Program-made: the position numbers and the translations under genes
Notes under the pieces: generated by a model
The model's input: only the letters and a program-made list of their open reading frames with translations
Database searches by the model: none
What the model was told of the DNA's origin: nothing
Assembly: GCA_963844395.1 (NCBI GenBank)
Contig: CAWJNX010000002.1
Location: 372,001 to 436,000, forward strand
Reading direction: 5' to 3'
Origin: VRUE01 sp963844395
GTDB taxonomy: Bacteria; Actinomycetota; Thermoleophilia; Solirubrobacterales; 70-9
Length of the DNA: 64,000 nt
Shown here: positions 16,824-25,080 of the stretch, one piece after another
How the letters are laid out: the number at the start of each line of letters is the position of its first letter
Position numbering within the stretch: position 1 is the first letter of the stretch

Positions 16824-17657
16824 CTACCCGGCGGGGTAGGACCCGAGAATCCGCACCGACTCGGCCTTAGTGCGAAGCGCGTCCACCGCCTCGGCCACGG
16901 CTGGATCCGTCACCGGCCCTTCGGCGTCGCAGAAGAACATGTAGCGGCCGAGGCCGCGGCGCAGCGGCCGCGACTCGATCCGGGAGAGGTTGACGTCGCG
17001 ACTGGAGAACTCCTGCAGCGCTTCGACCAGGGCGCCGGGATGGTCCTGGCCGAGCTCCGAGAAGACCAGCGAGGTGCGCCACGGTCCCTCGCCACTCGGC
17101 GCGGTGCCGGTTGGGGCGATCCAGACGAAGCGGGTGACGTTGTCGCTCTCGTCCTCGATTCCCTCGCGCAGCACCACGCAGCCGTAGAGGTCGGCGGCGG
17201 CGCGGGCGCCGATCGCCGCCCAGGGCCGCACCGACTCGCCGACCATGCGAACGGCCTCGGCGGTGCTGCTGACGCTGCGCCGTTCCACACCCGGCAATTG
17301 CTCGCGCAGGAAGCGGGCGCACTGGGCAAGCGGTTGGGGATGGGAGAGGACGGCGGCGACCTCCTCCAGCTCGACCCCCTCGCGGGCGATCAGGTGGGCG
17401 CGCACCGCGAAGTCATGCTCGCCGACGATCGTCACCGCCTCCGCCTCGAAGGCGAGGGTGTCGAGCGTGCTGCGCACCGAGCCCTCGATCGAGTTCTCAA
17501 ACGGCACAAAGGCCCGCTCGGCCTCGCCTCGCTCGACCGCCAGGATCGCGTCGTGGACGGTCGGCGTCCGCAGCGGCTCGAGCTCCTCCTGCGGGGCGGC
17601 CTCCCGCAGCGCGTCCTCGGTGAACGTGCCGGCCGGCCCGAGGTAGGCCACCCTCAT
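16824..17657 (-). CDS. pheA: Prephenate dehydratase
   Basis: Converts prephenate to phenylpyruvate in phenylalanine synthesis. The 277-aa monofunctional form has the catalytic domain with YLGPAGTFTEDAL, FVPFENSIEGSV, LSHPQPLAQC and the TRF signature NVTRFVWI (about residues 172-179). It is followed by an ACT regulatory domain with PGALVEALQEFSSRDVNLSR and ESRP, the part that usually senses phenylalanine. It overlaps the stop of the upstream CARDB protein by 4 bases (ATGA). Confidence 0.95.
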   Translation of the reverse strand: MRVAYLGPAGTFTEDALREAAPQEELEPLRTPTVHDAILAVERGEAERAFVPFENSIEGSVRSTLDTLAFEAEAVTIVGEHDFAVRAHLIAREGVELEEVAAVLSHPQPLAQCARFLREQLPGVERRSVSSTAEAVRMVGESVRPWAAIGARAAADLYGCVVLREGIEDESDNVTRFVWIAPTGTAPSGEGPWRTSLVFSELGQDHPGALVEALQEFSSRDVNLSRIESRPLRRGLGRYMFFCDAEGPVTDPAVAEAVDALRTKAESVRILGSYPAG

Positions 17658-18688
17658 TCGAATTCGACCGTGTAGGTGGCCTCGTTGTTTTCGGATACCT
17701 GCTCACCGGGGACCGGCTCAGCTTCGACTTCGAGCGTCACTTCGCCCTTCGGCGTCGGGACCAACGGGATCGTCACCGTTTCCGTTTCGCCCGCTTCGAT
17801 CGTGCTGATTTCGCCCTGCGTGCTGGTGCCGTCGACGGTGATCGTGACCGTGATTCCGTTCTCGGTCGATTCGCCCTGATTCTGAACCTGGACTTCGATT
17901 TCGGGGGTTTCTTCGCCGCTGACCGCGGTCGCCGCTTCAGCGACAAGTTCGGTGCCGTTGACGCTGGTCGCGATCAGACCCAGCCCGTGCACGCCGGCGA
18001 CGTCCGCCGTCGCGCCGCTGACCGAGCCGAGCGCCGAGCTGACCTCTTCCTCGTCGAGCCACCTGGTCCCATCCGGGACGAAGACGCTCTCGGGGACGTC
18101 GTCGCCTTCGATCCCGTTGTCAGTAAGGGCCGCATCGATCTCGGGCCGGACCACGGAGGCGTAGAGAACGTCGCTCGCCATCAGCTCGCCCATCTGGTTG
18201 GCGATCGCTGCCGTTGCTTTCTCGGAGCCGACGTCGCCCAGGGCCGTGCTCATCTTTTCCGCGATCTCGGCCATCGCGCTGCTACGCAGGGCGTAGACCA
18301 GCTCCAGCGCCGTCTGCGCGTCGCCCATGTCGCCGGGAGCATCGAGGCCGTCGACCCGCGAGAGGTAGTTGTCCATCGCGCTGCGGTCGGCATTGACCTC
18401 GGCGACGAACTCGGTGACCGAGAGGCCGCCGGGATCCGAGAGCTTGGCGAAGAAGCTTTTGCTCGTTTGCGAGGTCTCGTCGACGATCTGGGTGACGTCG
18501 CCGGCGTAGTCACTGAGCGCCCGGTCCTTACGGGCGTTGAGGCAACCCCTCACCCCGAGCACGAGCAGGATCAGGATCAGGAGGCCGGCGCCGAGGGCGA
18601 GCGCTCGCCGCAGCATGATCTGCTGTTTTTCGGGGCGGCGTTTCGACCGCTGCCTGCGCGGCGGCCGGGATGCGAGCGAATCCTCCAC
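17654..18688 (-). CDS. Single-pass membrane protein with C-terminal CARDB-like domain
   Basis: Proposed start GTG 18688, preceded by GGAGAG at a good distance, gives 344 aa. The short basic N-terminus (RPPRRQRSKRRPEKQQ) leads into a TM helix LALGAGLLILILLVLGV, so the rest faces outward. The middle is helical (about residues 55-215) with no motif I recognise. The C-terminus, IEVQVQNQGESTENGITVTI followed by EAGETETVTIPLVPTP, is a CARDB-type Ig-like adhesion domain. The frame is open to 19258, but that part runs antisense to the kinase gene. It is translationally coupled to pheA; function unknown. Confidence 0.7.
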   Translation of the reverse strand: MEDSLASRPPRRQRSKRRPEKQQIMLRRALALGAGLLILILLVLGVRGCLNARKDRALSDYAGDVTQIVDETSQTSKSFFAKLSDPGGLSVTEFVAEVNADRSAMDNYLSRVDGLDAPGDMGDAQTALELVYALRSSAMAEIAEKMSTALGDVGSEKATAAIANQMGELMASDVLYASVVRPEIDAALTDNGIEGDDVPESVFVPDGTRWLDEEEVSSALGSVSGATADVAGVHGLGLIATSVNGTELVAEAATAVSGEETPEIEVQVQNQGESTENGITVTITVDGTSTQGEISTIEAGETETVTIPLVPTPKGEVTLEVEAEPVPGEQVSENNEATYTVEFE

Positions 18689-18800
18689 GTAGCGGCTCTC
18701 CAAGCTGGTTGGCTGGGCGGAGAGTATGCATGGCAGACAGGTCGGCGCTTCCAGACCCGCCGCAAACGGTGCGTTTTTTGCACTCGTGTCGCTCAACGGG

Positions 18801-18842
18801 CGCAGGAGAGCGAGCCGCGGTGCGCAGGAGAGCAAGCCGCGG
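18801..18842 (+). repeat. Tandem 20-bp repeat upstream of the kinase
   Basis: CGCAGGAGAGCGAGCCGCGG at 18801-18820 is repeated at 18823-18842 with one substitution (22-bp period). Each copy carries AGGAG. It lies between the divergent CARDB protein and the kinase. A duplicated ribosome-binding-like element or a simple slippage repeat are both possible. Confidence 0.6.
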
Positions 18843-18862
18843 CGACGAAGTCGATAGGTGCT

Positions 18863-19780
18863 TTGGTCGGCTCGCTCGTACTCAACCGGTTCCTGATCGA
18901 GCGCCGAATCGGCAGCGGCGGGTTCGGCGTCGTCTACGAGGCCTGGGACGGGCGCCTGGAGCGCAGCGTCGCCGTCAAGGCGATCGAGTCTCGGGGCGAG
19001 GCGGGACAACGGGTGCTGCGCGAGGCGCAGGCCGCCGCGCGGCTCAACCACCCCGGCATCGTCACTCTCTACGAGATGGGGGAGGAGGACGGCAACGCCC
19101 TGCTCGTCACCGAGATGGTCGAGGGTGACACCCTGGCGCGGCTGAGCGACGACGGCGCGCTCAGCGACCGCGAGATCGGCGAGATCGGCGCCGACCTCTG
19201 CGAGGCGCTCGACCATGCCCATACCCGTGGCGTCGTCCACCGTGACGTTAAGCCTCAAAACGTCCTGGTCGGCGACGATGGGGAACCGCGCGCCAAGCTG
19301 ATGGACTTCGGCATCGCCCGGCTAGCCGATGGCGCCGCGCTGACGGCGCCCGGCGACGTGGTCGGCACGCTCGCCTACATGTCACCCGAGCAGGCCGAGG
19401 GCAGCTCCGCCGGTCCCCCAGCCGACGTCTACTCGCTGGCGCTGACCCTTTACGAGTGCTGGAGCGGCGAGAACCCGAACCGGCGCGCCACGCCGGCTGC
19501 GACGGCGCGGGCGATCGGCGCCCGGCCTCGCGCCCTGTGCCGCCTCCGGCCCGACCTGCCGCGCGAGCTCTGCGACACCGTCGACGCTTGCCTGCAGCGG
19601 CGCCCCGGCCGCCGCCCCGCACTCGAGGAGCTCGGCACCGCGATCGAGGATTCGCTCGATCGCCTCGCCGACCAGCCGGCCCGCGCCGCCCCGGCGCTCG
19701 GGCTGCGCCTCGGCGTGGCGGCTGCCGCCGCGGCGCTCGGCGCCTTGCTCGCCGTCGGCCACGGAGCCTTTCTCCCGTAG
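18863..19780 (+). CDS. Serine/threonine protein kinase
   Basis: About 305 aa from TTG 18863, the only plausible start before the glycine-rich loop IGSGGFGVVYEAWDG. Catalytic features are VAVKAI (ATP-anchoring Lys), GVVHRDVKPQNVLV (catalytic loop), MDFGIARL (DFG) and GTLAYMSPEQAEG (activation segment). A C-terminal TM helix, LGVAAAAAALGALLAVGHGA, leaves almost no external domain, so input is probably intracellular. It is the first gene of the plus-strand signalling cluster with two FHA proteins, a PP2C phosphatase, RodA, a PBP and PknB. Its stop overlaps the ribosome-binding site proposed for fhaA. Confidence 0.87.
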   Translation: MVGSLVLNRFLIERRIGSGGFGVVYEAWDGRLERSVAVKAIESRGEAGQRVLREAQAAARLNHPGIVTLYEMGEEDGNALLVTEMVEGDTLARLSDDGALSDREIGEIGADLCEALDHAHTRGVVHRDVKPQNVLVGDDGEPRAKLMDFGIARLADGAALTAPGDVVGTLAYMSPEQAEGSSAGPPADVYSLALTLYECWSGENPNRRATPAATARAIGARPRALCRLRPDLPRELCDTVDACLQRRPGRRPALEELGTAIEDSLDRLADQPARAAPALGLRLGVAAAAAALGALLAVGHGAFLP

Positions 19781-19789
19781 GATTTTCCG

Positions 19790-20557
19790 ATCAGCGTCCT
19801 CCGTAACCTCGAGAGTCGGATCGAAGGCCTCGTCGAGGGCGTCTTCAGTCGCGCCTTCAGTTCCGAGGTGCAGCCGGTCGAGCTGGCTCGCAAGCTGGCC
19901 AAGGAGATGGACTCCCACAAGACCGCCGGGGTGGCGCGCGTCTACGTCCCCAACGAGTACACGGTCTACCTCTCGGGTCGTGACCGCACCCGCCTTGAGG
20001 GCTACGAGCGCTCGCTGGAGCAGGAGCTCTCGGGGTACCTGCTCGAGCACGCGCGGCGGCGCAATTACGACCTGCTGACCCGTCCCGCGGTCTCCTTCGA
20101 GACCGACGAGCGACTGCGGCTGGGCGAGTTCGGAATCCAGACGCGGCTGGTCAAGCCGCCCGCCCACGAGGGCGAGAGCCCGAGCCAGGGAGAGGAGGGC
20201 CACACGATGGTCTACTCGGCCGTGCGCGACGCCGCCCCCGCCCAGGGAGCCGCCGCCGGACGCGCCGAGGTCTCGACTCGCGCGGTCGTCTCGCTCGACG
20301 ACCGCCGCTACGTGCTGGAGGGACCACGGGCGACCCTCGGTCGTTCCAAGGACGCCGACTGCGTGCTGCGCGATCCGAACGTCTCCCGCCACCACGCCGA
20401 GCTGCGCCGCTCACCCTCCGGCGAGTGGACGATCGCCGACCTCGGCTCGACTAATGGGGTCAAGGTCAACGACCGGCGCGTCGGTTCGACCCGCCTTAAC
20501 TCGGGCGATCAGGTAACCCTCGGGACGACGACGTTCCGCTTCGACGTCGAGCAGTGA
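19790..20557 (+). CDS. fhaA: FhaA-like protein (DUF3662 + FHA), apparent ATC start
   Basis: Binds phosphothreonine through a C-terminal FHA domain (RATLGRSKDADCVLRDPNVS, SRHHAELRR, LGSTNGVKVN). The N-terminal DUF3662 domain includes EVQPVELARKLAKEMDSHKT. The only standard start in frame is GTG 19868, which would cut off ISVLRNLESRIEGLVEGVFS, a segment that looks exactly like the beginning of FhaA proteins. The frame opens after TAG 19778-19780, and ATC 19790 sits where family members have Met. AGGA at 19779-19782 is 7 bases upstream of it. I therefore propose an AUC start, with GTG 19868 as the conservative alternative. Confidence 0.75.
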   Translation: MSVLRNLESRIEGLVEGVFSRAFSSEVQPVELARKLAKEMDSHKTAGVARVYVPNEYTVYLSGRDRTRLEGYERSLEQELSGYLLEHARRRNYDLLTRPAVSFETDERLRLGEFGIQTRLVKPPAHEGESPSQGEEGHTMVYSAVRDAAPAQGAAAGRAEVSTRAVVSLDDRRYVLEGPRATLGRSKDADCVLRDPNVSRHHAELRRSPSGEWTIADLGSTNGVKVNDRRVGSTRLNSGDQVTLGTTTFRFDVEQ

Positions 20558-20570
20558 AAGTCTTCGACGC

Positions 20571-21041
20571 GTGGACTACGACCCGATCTCCGTCGCCCTC
20601 AAGTTCGGCTTCCTCGCCGTCCTCTACCTATTCCTGCTCGGAATCGCCCGCAGCGCGCTGAAGGACCTGCGCGGCACCGTCGCCCCGGCGCCCGATGCGA
20701 CCGGCTTCCACCCTGTGCCGGCCTTCGGCGACGCCGCACCCGGCGGCGATGCCTGGCTGGTCGCGGTCCGCGGCGGCGGCCTGCGGGAGGGCGAGCGCTT
20801 TGACCTGATCGGCGGTCTCTCGGTCGGGCGCTCCCAGGAAGCCGACCTGCGGATCGAGGACCGTTACGCCTCCGGCCTGCACGCGAGGATCTTCTCCCGC
20901 GATGGCCGCCCCTACGTCGAAGACATGAATTCCACCAACGGCACCCTGCTCAACGACGCAACCCTGCACGGCGAAGCCGAGTTGATCGACGGTGACGTGG
21001 TGCGCATTGGCGACACCGAGCTCAGGTTCGAGGCAGCCTGA
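20571..21041 (+). CDS. fhaB: FhaB-like membrane FHA-domain protein
   Basis: The 156-aa protein starts at GTG 20571 (MDYDPISVALKFGFLAVLYL). One N-terminal TM helix (FGFLAVLYLFLLGIARSAL) is followed by a linker and a cytoplasmic FHA domain with LSVGRSQEADLRIEDRYASG, LHARIFSRDGR, EDMNSTNGTLLND and IGDTELRFE. This is the architecture of actinobacterial FhaB/FipA, which reads Ser/Thr kinase output at the division site. The PP2C gene begins at the overlapping base of its stop. Confidence 0.88.
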   Translation: MDYDPISVALKFGFLAVLYLFLLGIARSALKDLRGTVAPAPDATGFHPVPAFGDAAPGGDAWLVAVRGGGLREGERFDLIGGLSVGRSQEADLRIEDRYASGLHARIFSRDGRPYVEDMNSTNGTLLNDATLHGEAELIDGDVVRIGDTELRFEAA

Positions 21042-22223
21042 TGCTGCGCGTCGACGACCAGGCCTTCCGCACCGACACCGGTCGCCAGCGCAGCGAGAAC
21101 GAGGACTCGTTCTTCGTCCGCGCGCCGATCTTCGTTGTCGCCGACGGGATGGGCGGCGCTCAGGCTGGCGAGGTCGCTTCGAAGGCCGCCGCCGAGGCCT
21201 TCGACCGCGACCTTCCCGAGGCGCCGCCGGAGCGGGTGCTGCGCGAGACGATCGAGAAGGCGAACCGCAAGATCCACGAGCTGGCCCGCTCCGACCCCTC
21301 GCGCGCCGGGATGGGGACGACGATCACCGCGGCGATAGTCAACGCGCAGAGCGAAGAGGTCGGGATCGGCCATGTCGGCGACAGCCGCGCCTACCGGCTG
21401 CGTGGCGGCAAGCTGGAGCGCCTCACCCGCGACCACTCGCTGGTCGAGGAGATGCGGCGCAAGGGGCAGATCACCGACGCCCAGGCCGAGGACCACCCGC
21501 AGCGCTCGATCATCACCCGCGCCCTCGGTCCCGAACCGGAGGTCGAGGTCAACGTGCAGACCGTGCCGGCGGCGCCGGGAGACGTCTTCCTGCTCTGCTC
21601 CGACGGGCTGACGACGATGGTCGAACGAGGAGCGCATCGCCGCGGTTCTCAAAAAGAGTGGGTCGATGGTGGAGGCTGTGCGCTCGCTCGTCGACGCGGC
21701 CAACCACGCCGGCGGGCGGGACAACATCACGGCGCTCGCCTTCCGCCTCGAAGACGCCGCAGCGCCCCGTCGCGACGCCGCCGGCGACGCGACGTTGGTT
21801 GGGGCCGCCGCCGAGGAGGCCGGCCTGACGACGACTGAGGTACGTCGCCGAGCCGCCGCAGCCGCAGCGCAGGAGCGCCGCGACCAGCTCGCCGCCAAGC
21901 CGCCGCGGCGCCGGCTGCGCACCGCGGCGAAGGCGCTCGCGGTCATCGCCGTGCTCGTCGTCCTCGTCGGCGGCGCTTGGTACGGCAGCCGTCAGGTCTG
22001 GTTCCTGGGCACCGACGACGGTGGCCGGGTCTCCCTCTACCGCGGCCTGCCCTACGAGCTGCCGCTCGGGATCGAGCTCTACGAGGAGCGTTACGCGACC
22101 CCGATCCAGGCCGCCTCGCTGGCAGGCAAGCGCCGCGAAGCTGCCACCGACCATGATCTGCGCTCCCGCTCCGATGCGGTCTCGCTGATCGAAGACATCG
22201 AACGCGGCCAGGGGGTTCGTTGA
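21041..22223 (+). pseudogene. pstP: PP2C-type Ser/Thr phosphatase (PstP-like), single-base frameshift
   Basis: Metal-dependent phosphatase opposing the cluster's kinases. The N-terminal frame carries NEDSFFVRAPIFVVADGMGG (metal-binding Asp), GMGTTITAAIV, IGHVGDSRAYRL and VFLLCSDGLTTMV. The frame then breaks at 21620-21626, where GTCGAACGAGG has one extra A; removing it restores V-D-E-E-R-I-A-A-V-L. The second frame supplies VEAVRSLVDAANHAGGRDNI (last metal ligand), a basic linker and a TM helix AVIAVLVVLVGGAWYG with a small external tail. Both parts are otherwise clean, so a homopolymer error is likely. Confidence 0.88.
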
Positions 22224-23554
22224 GGAGCGCCAGAAACCGTGAGCTGATCGCCCTGGTCCCCGTCGCCCTGCTGCTCAGCGCCGGGTTCGCCGCGGTCTTC
22301 GCCCAAGAAGAGGCGCGGCTCGGGGATGTCAGCCTCGTCTACGGCGCCTACTTCCTTGCGGTCTGCTTCGCCACCCACATTTACCTGCGGCTGCGTCTCC
22401 CCAACGCCGACCCGTACCTCTTTCCGCTGGTCGCCCTGCTTACCGCCTTCGGCCTGGTGATGGTCTACCGGATCGACCCCGACCTCGCCCGCGACCAAGC
22501 CAACTGGTTCGTGCTCGGCCTCCTCCTCTTCGCGCTGACGATCCACTTCCTGCGCGACTACGACGTGCTCGAGCGCTACCGCTACACGATCGCTGGCGCC
22601 GGCCTGCTGCTCTTGCTGGCGCCGCGGCTGCCGGGGATCGGGCAGCAGGTGAACGGCGCCTATCTCGGGGTGAAGATCGGCCCGCTCGCCTTCCAGCCGG
22701 CCGAGTTCTCGAAGATCTGCATTGTCGTCTTCCTCGCCAGCTACCTGCGCGAGCACCGCGAGGTGCTGATCGTCGGCGCCCGGCGCGTGCTCGGCGTCAC
22801 CCTGCCACCGCTCAAGCACCTCGGCCCGCTGCTGGTCGTCTGGGGGGCTTCGATGTTCATGCTCGTCTTCATCCGCGACCTGGGCAGCTCGTTGATGTTC
22901 TTCGCCGCCTTCCTGGCGCTGCTCTACGTGGCGACCGCCCGCTTCTCCTTCGTCGTCATCGGCATGGCGATGTTCTCGCTCGGCGCCTGGTTCTTCGCCT
23001 CGACCGTGCCCCACGTCCACGACCGCATCCAGACCTGGCTCGACCCATATCAGGACCCGACCGACAGCGGCTATCAGATCCTGCAATCGATCTTCGCCCA
23101 GGCCGACGGCGGACTGTTCGGCAAGGGCTTCGGGCAGGCGCTGATCACGATCCCCGGCACCGACGACCCGCTGTTGCCGGCGGCGCAGACCGACACGATC
23201 TACTCGCTGATTGTCAATGAGGTCGGCCTGTTTGGCGCCTGCGCGGTGATCCTCACCTACCTGCTCTTCTCGGCGCGCGGCTTCAAGATCGCGCTGCTCG
23301 CCGACGACGGCTTCTCGAAGCTGCTGGCGACCGGGCTGACCGCGGTCTTCGCGATCCAAGCCTTCGTCATCATCGGCGGCGTCACCCGGGTGATCCCGCT
23401 GACGGGAGTGACCCTGCCCTTTGTCAGCTATGGCGGCAGCTCGATCGTCGCCAACTTCGTGCTGCTGGCGCTGCTGCTGCTGATCTCCGACCGGGCCCGC
23501 CGCGAGGCGGCCGCCGCGGCCCGCACGGGCGGGCTCGCGATGGAGCCGGCGTGA
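22220..23554 (+). CDS. rodA: FtsW/RodA/SpoVE family peptidoglycan polymerase
   Basis: SEDS glycosyltransferase that polymerises lipid II, partnered with the class B PBP encoded next. The 444-aa polytopic protein has about 11-12 hydrophobic segments and SEDS landmarks GAYLGVKIGPLAFQPAEFSK, RDLGSSLMFFAAFLALLYV, QTDTIYSLIVNEVGLFGA and the late LPFVSYGGSSIVANFVLLAL. Start is TTG 22220, overlapping the phosphatase stop (TTGA). The cluster order FHA-PP2C-SEDS-PBP-kinase equals the mycobacterial pstP-rodA-pbpA-pknA/B arrangement, so RodA is preferred to FtsW. Confidence 0.9.
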   Translation: MRSARNRELIALVPVALLLSAGFAAVFAQEEARLGDVSLVYGAYFLAVCFATHIYLRLRLPNADPYLFPLVALLTAFGLVMVYRIDPDLARDQANWFVLGLLLFALTIHFLRDYDVLERYRYTIAGAGLLLLLAPRLPGIGQQVNGAYLGVKIGPLAFQPAEFSKICIVVFLASYLREHREVLIVGARRVLGVTLPPLKHLGPLLVVWGASMFMLVFIRDLGSSLMFFAAFLALLYVATARFSFVVIGMAMFSLGAWFFASTVPHVHDRIQTWLDPYQDPTDSGYQILQSIFAQADGGLFGKGFGQALITIPGTDDPLLPAAQTDTIYSLIVNEVGLFGACAVILTYLLFSARGFKIALLADDGFSKLLATGLTAVFAIQAFVIIGGVTRVIPLTGVTLPFVSYGGSSIVANFVLLALLLLISDRARREAAAAARTGGLAMEPA

Positions 23555-25005
23555 ACCGCCAGATTGTCAAGCTGTTCGGCCTGATCGTCGTCCTCTTCGC
23601 GGTCCTGGTCGGCTTCACCTCGTACTGGTCTGTCTTCGACGCCGAGGCGCTGAAGGAGAAAAGCGCCAACAAGCGACCGTTGCTCGAGCAGCAGCAGATC
23701 GAGCGCGGCAGGATCCTCGCCGCCGACGGTACGGTGCTCGCCCGTTCGGTCGCCAAGGGCCAGGGCGACAGCCTGCGCTACGTACGGCGCTACCCGGAAG
23801 GGGCGCTCTACGGCCACCCGATCGGCTACAGCTTCGTGCGCCAGGGCGACAGCGAGTTCGAGCAGTTCCATAACGACGAGCTGGTCGGCGAGGAGTCGGA
23901 GTTCGTCTCGCTGTTGGACGAGCTGCGCGGCAGCGCCCAGGAGGGCAACGACGTCGTCACCAACCTCGATCCCGAAGCGCAGCGGGTCGCGATGAGCGGC
24001 CTCGAAGCGGCCGGTTTCGGCGCCGTGGTCGCGATCGAGCCCAGCACGGGCAGGGTGAAGGTGCTCGCCTCGAATCCCCCTTATGACCCGAATCGGGTTC
24101 CCTACGAACTGAAGAAGCTAGAACGCAATACGTTCGAAACCCCACTGCTCAATCGCGCCACCCAGGGCCAGTACCCGCCCGGCTCGACCTTCAAGGTGGT
24201 GACCGCCGCCGCCGGCCTCGACAGCGGCGCGATCTCGCCGGAGTCGACGATCGTCGCGCCGGGGACGCTCGACGTCCAGGGCCAGCCGCTCTCCAACGAC
24301 TTCAACCAGGACTTCGGCGCGATCGGGCTCGACACGGCGCTGACCAACTCGGTCAACACCTGGTTCGCCCAACTCGGCGAAGAGGTCGGCGGCGACACGC
24401 TGTTCGAGTACATGGACGGCTTCGGCTTCGGCTCGACTCCGGCGATCGACCTGCCCGACGATCAGGTCTACACGAGCGGCGTCTTCGAAGGCGGCGACCT
24501 GCTCGGTCGCGGCGACCCGGTCGACGCGGCGCGGATCGCGATCGGCCAGGAGCGGCTCGCGGTCACCCCGTTGCAGATGGCCGAGGTCGCGGCCGCGGTC
24601 GCCAACGGCGGCATCCTGATGAAGCCGCAGATCTGGAGCCGCGTCGTCGATCCCGACGGACGGGTCACCGAGCGCCTCGACCCGTCCCGCTACAGCCAGC
24701 CGATCGACGAGGAGACGGCGGCGGCGCTGACCACGGCGATGGAAGGGGTGGTCAGCGGCGGCACCGGGACCAACGCGGCGATCCCCGGCGTCGCCGTCGC
24801 CGGCAAGACCGGCACGGCGGAAACGCCCTTCAACGACTCCTGCGGCGGCGCCGACGTAAACCAGGCATGGTTCATCGGCTTCGCACCGGCGGACGATCCG
24901 CAGATCGCGATCGCGGCGACGGTCGAGTGCACGACGGCCTTCGGCGGCGACATCGCGGCGCCGATCTTCCGCGAAGTCGCGGAAGCGCTGATCGACGATG
25001 AATGA
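23551..25005 (+). CDS. pbpA: Class B penicillin-binding protein (PbpA-like)
   Basis: The 484-aa transpeptidase is anchored by one N-terminal TM helix (LFGLIVVLFAVLVGFTSYWS). The catalytic motifs are SxxK in GSTFKVVTAAAG near residue 212, SxN in LTNSVNTWFAQ near 267, and KTG in VAGKTGTAETPF near 420. The non-catalytic N-terminal part is short, as in mycobacterial PbpA. It overlaps rodA by 4 bases, and the two products should form a SEDS-PBP pair. A hairpin at 25016-25078 separates it from pknB. Confidence 0.93.
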   Translation: MNRQIVKLFGLIVVLFAVLVGFTSYWSVFDAEALKEKSANKRPLLEQQQIERGRILAADGTVLARSVAKGQGDSLRYVRRYPEGALYGHPIGYSFVRQGDSEFEQFHNDELVGEESEFVSLLDELRGSAQEGNDVVTNLDPEAQRVAMSGLEAAGFGAVVAIEPSTGRVKVLASNPPYDPNRVPYELKKLERNTFETPLLNRATQGQYPPGSTFKVVTAAAGLDSGAISPESTIVAPGTLDVQGQPLSNDFNQDFGAIGLDTALTNSVNTWFAQLGEEVGGDTLFEYMDGFGFGSTPAIDLPDDQVYTSGVFEGGDLLGRGDPVDAARIAIGQERLAVTPLQMAEVAAAVANGGILMKPQIWSRVVDPDGRVTERLDPSRYSQPIDEETAAALTTAMEGVVSGGTGTNAAIPGVAVAGKTGTAETPFNDSCGGADVNQAWFIGFAPADDPQIAIAATVECTTAFGGDIAAPIFREVAEALIDDE

Positions 25006-25015
25006 GATAGAACAG

Positions 25016-25078
25016 CCGCCGATGGGCCGAAAACGCCACTCCGGCTGTCGTTTTAGGCCCGTCGGCCCAGATCGGCGG
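25016..25078. repeat. Nested hairpin between pbpA and pknB
   Basis: Outer arms CCGCCGAT (25016-25023) and ATCGGCGG (25071-25078) enclose a second stem: GGGCC-G-AAAACG (25024-25035) against CGTTTT-A-GGCCC (25049-25060), with one mismatch. It occupies nearly all of the 75-base gap and ends 3 bases before the pknB TTG. It may terminate or attenuate read-through, or be another member of the two-tier palindrome set. Confidence 0.75.
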
Positions 25079-25080
25079 AG

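Noticed and set aside
22091..23359. 422-residue antisense frame over rodA
   Set aside because: Glu/Asp/Arg low-complexity shadow of the SEDS gene.
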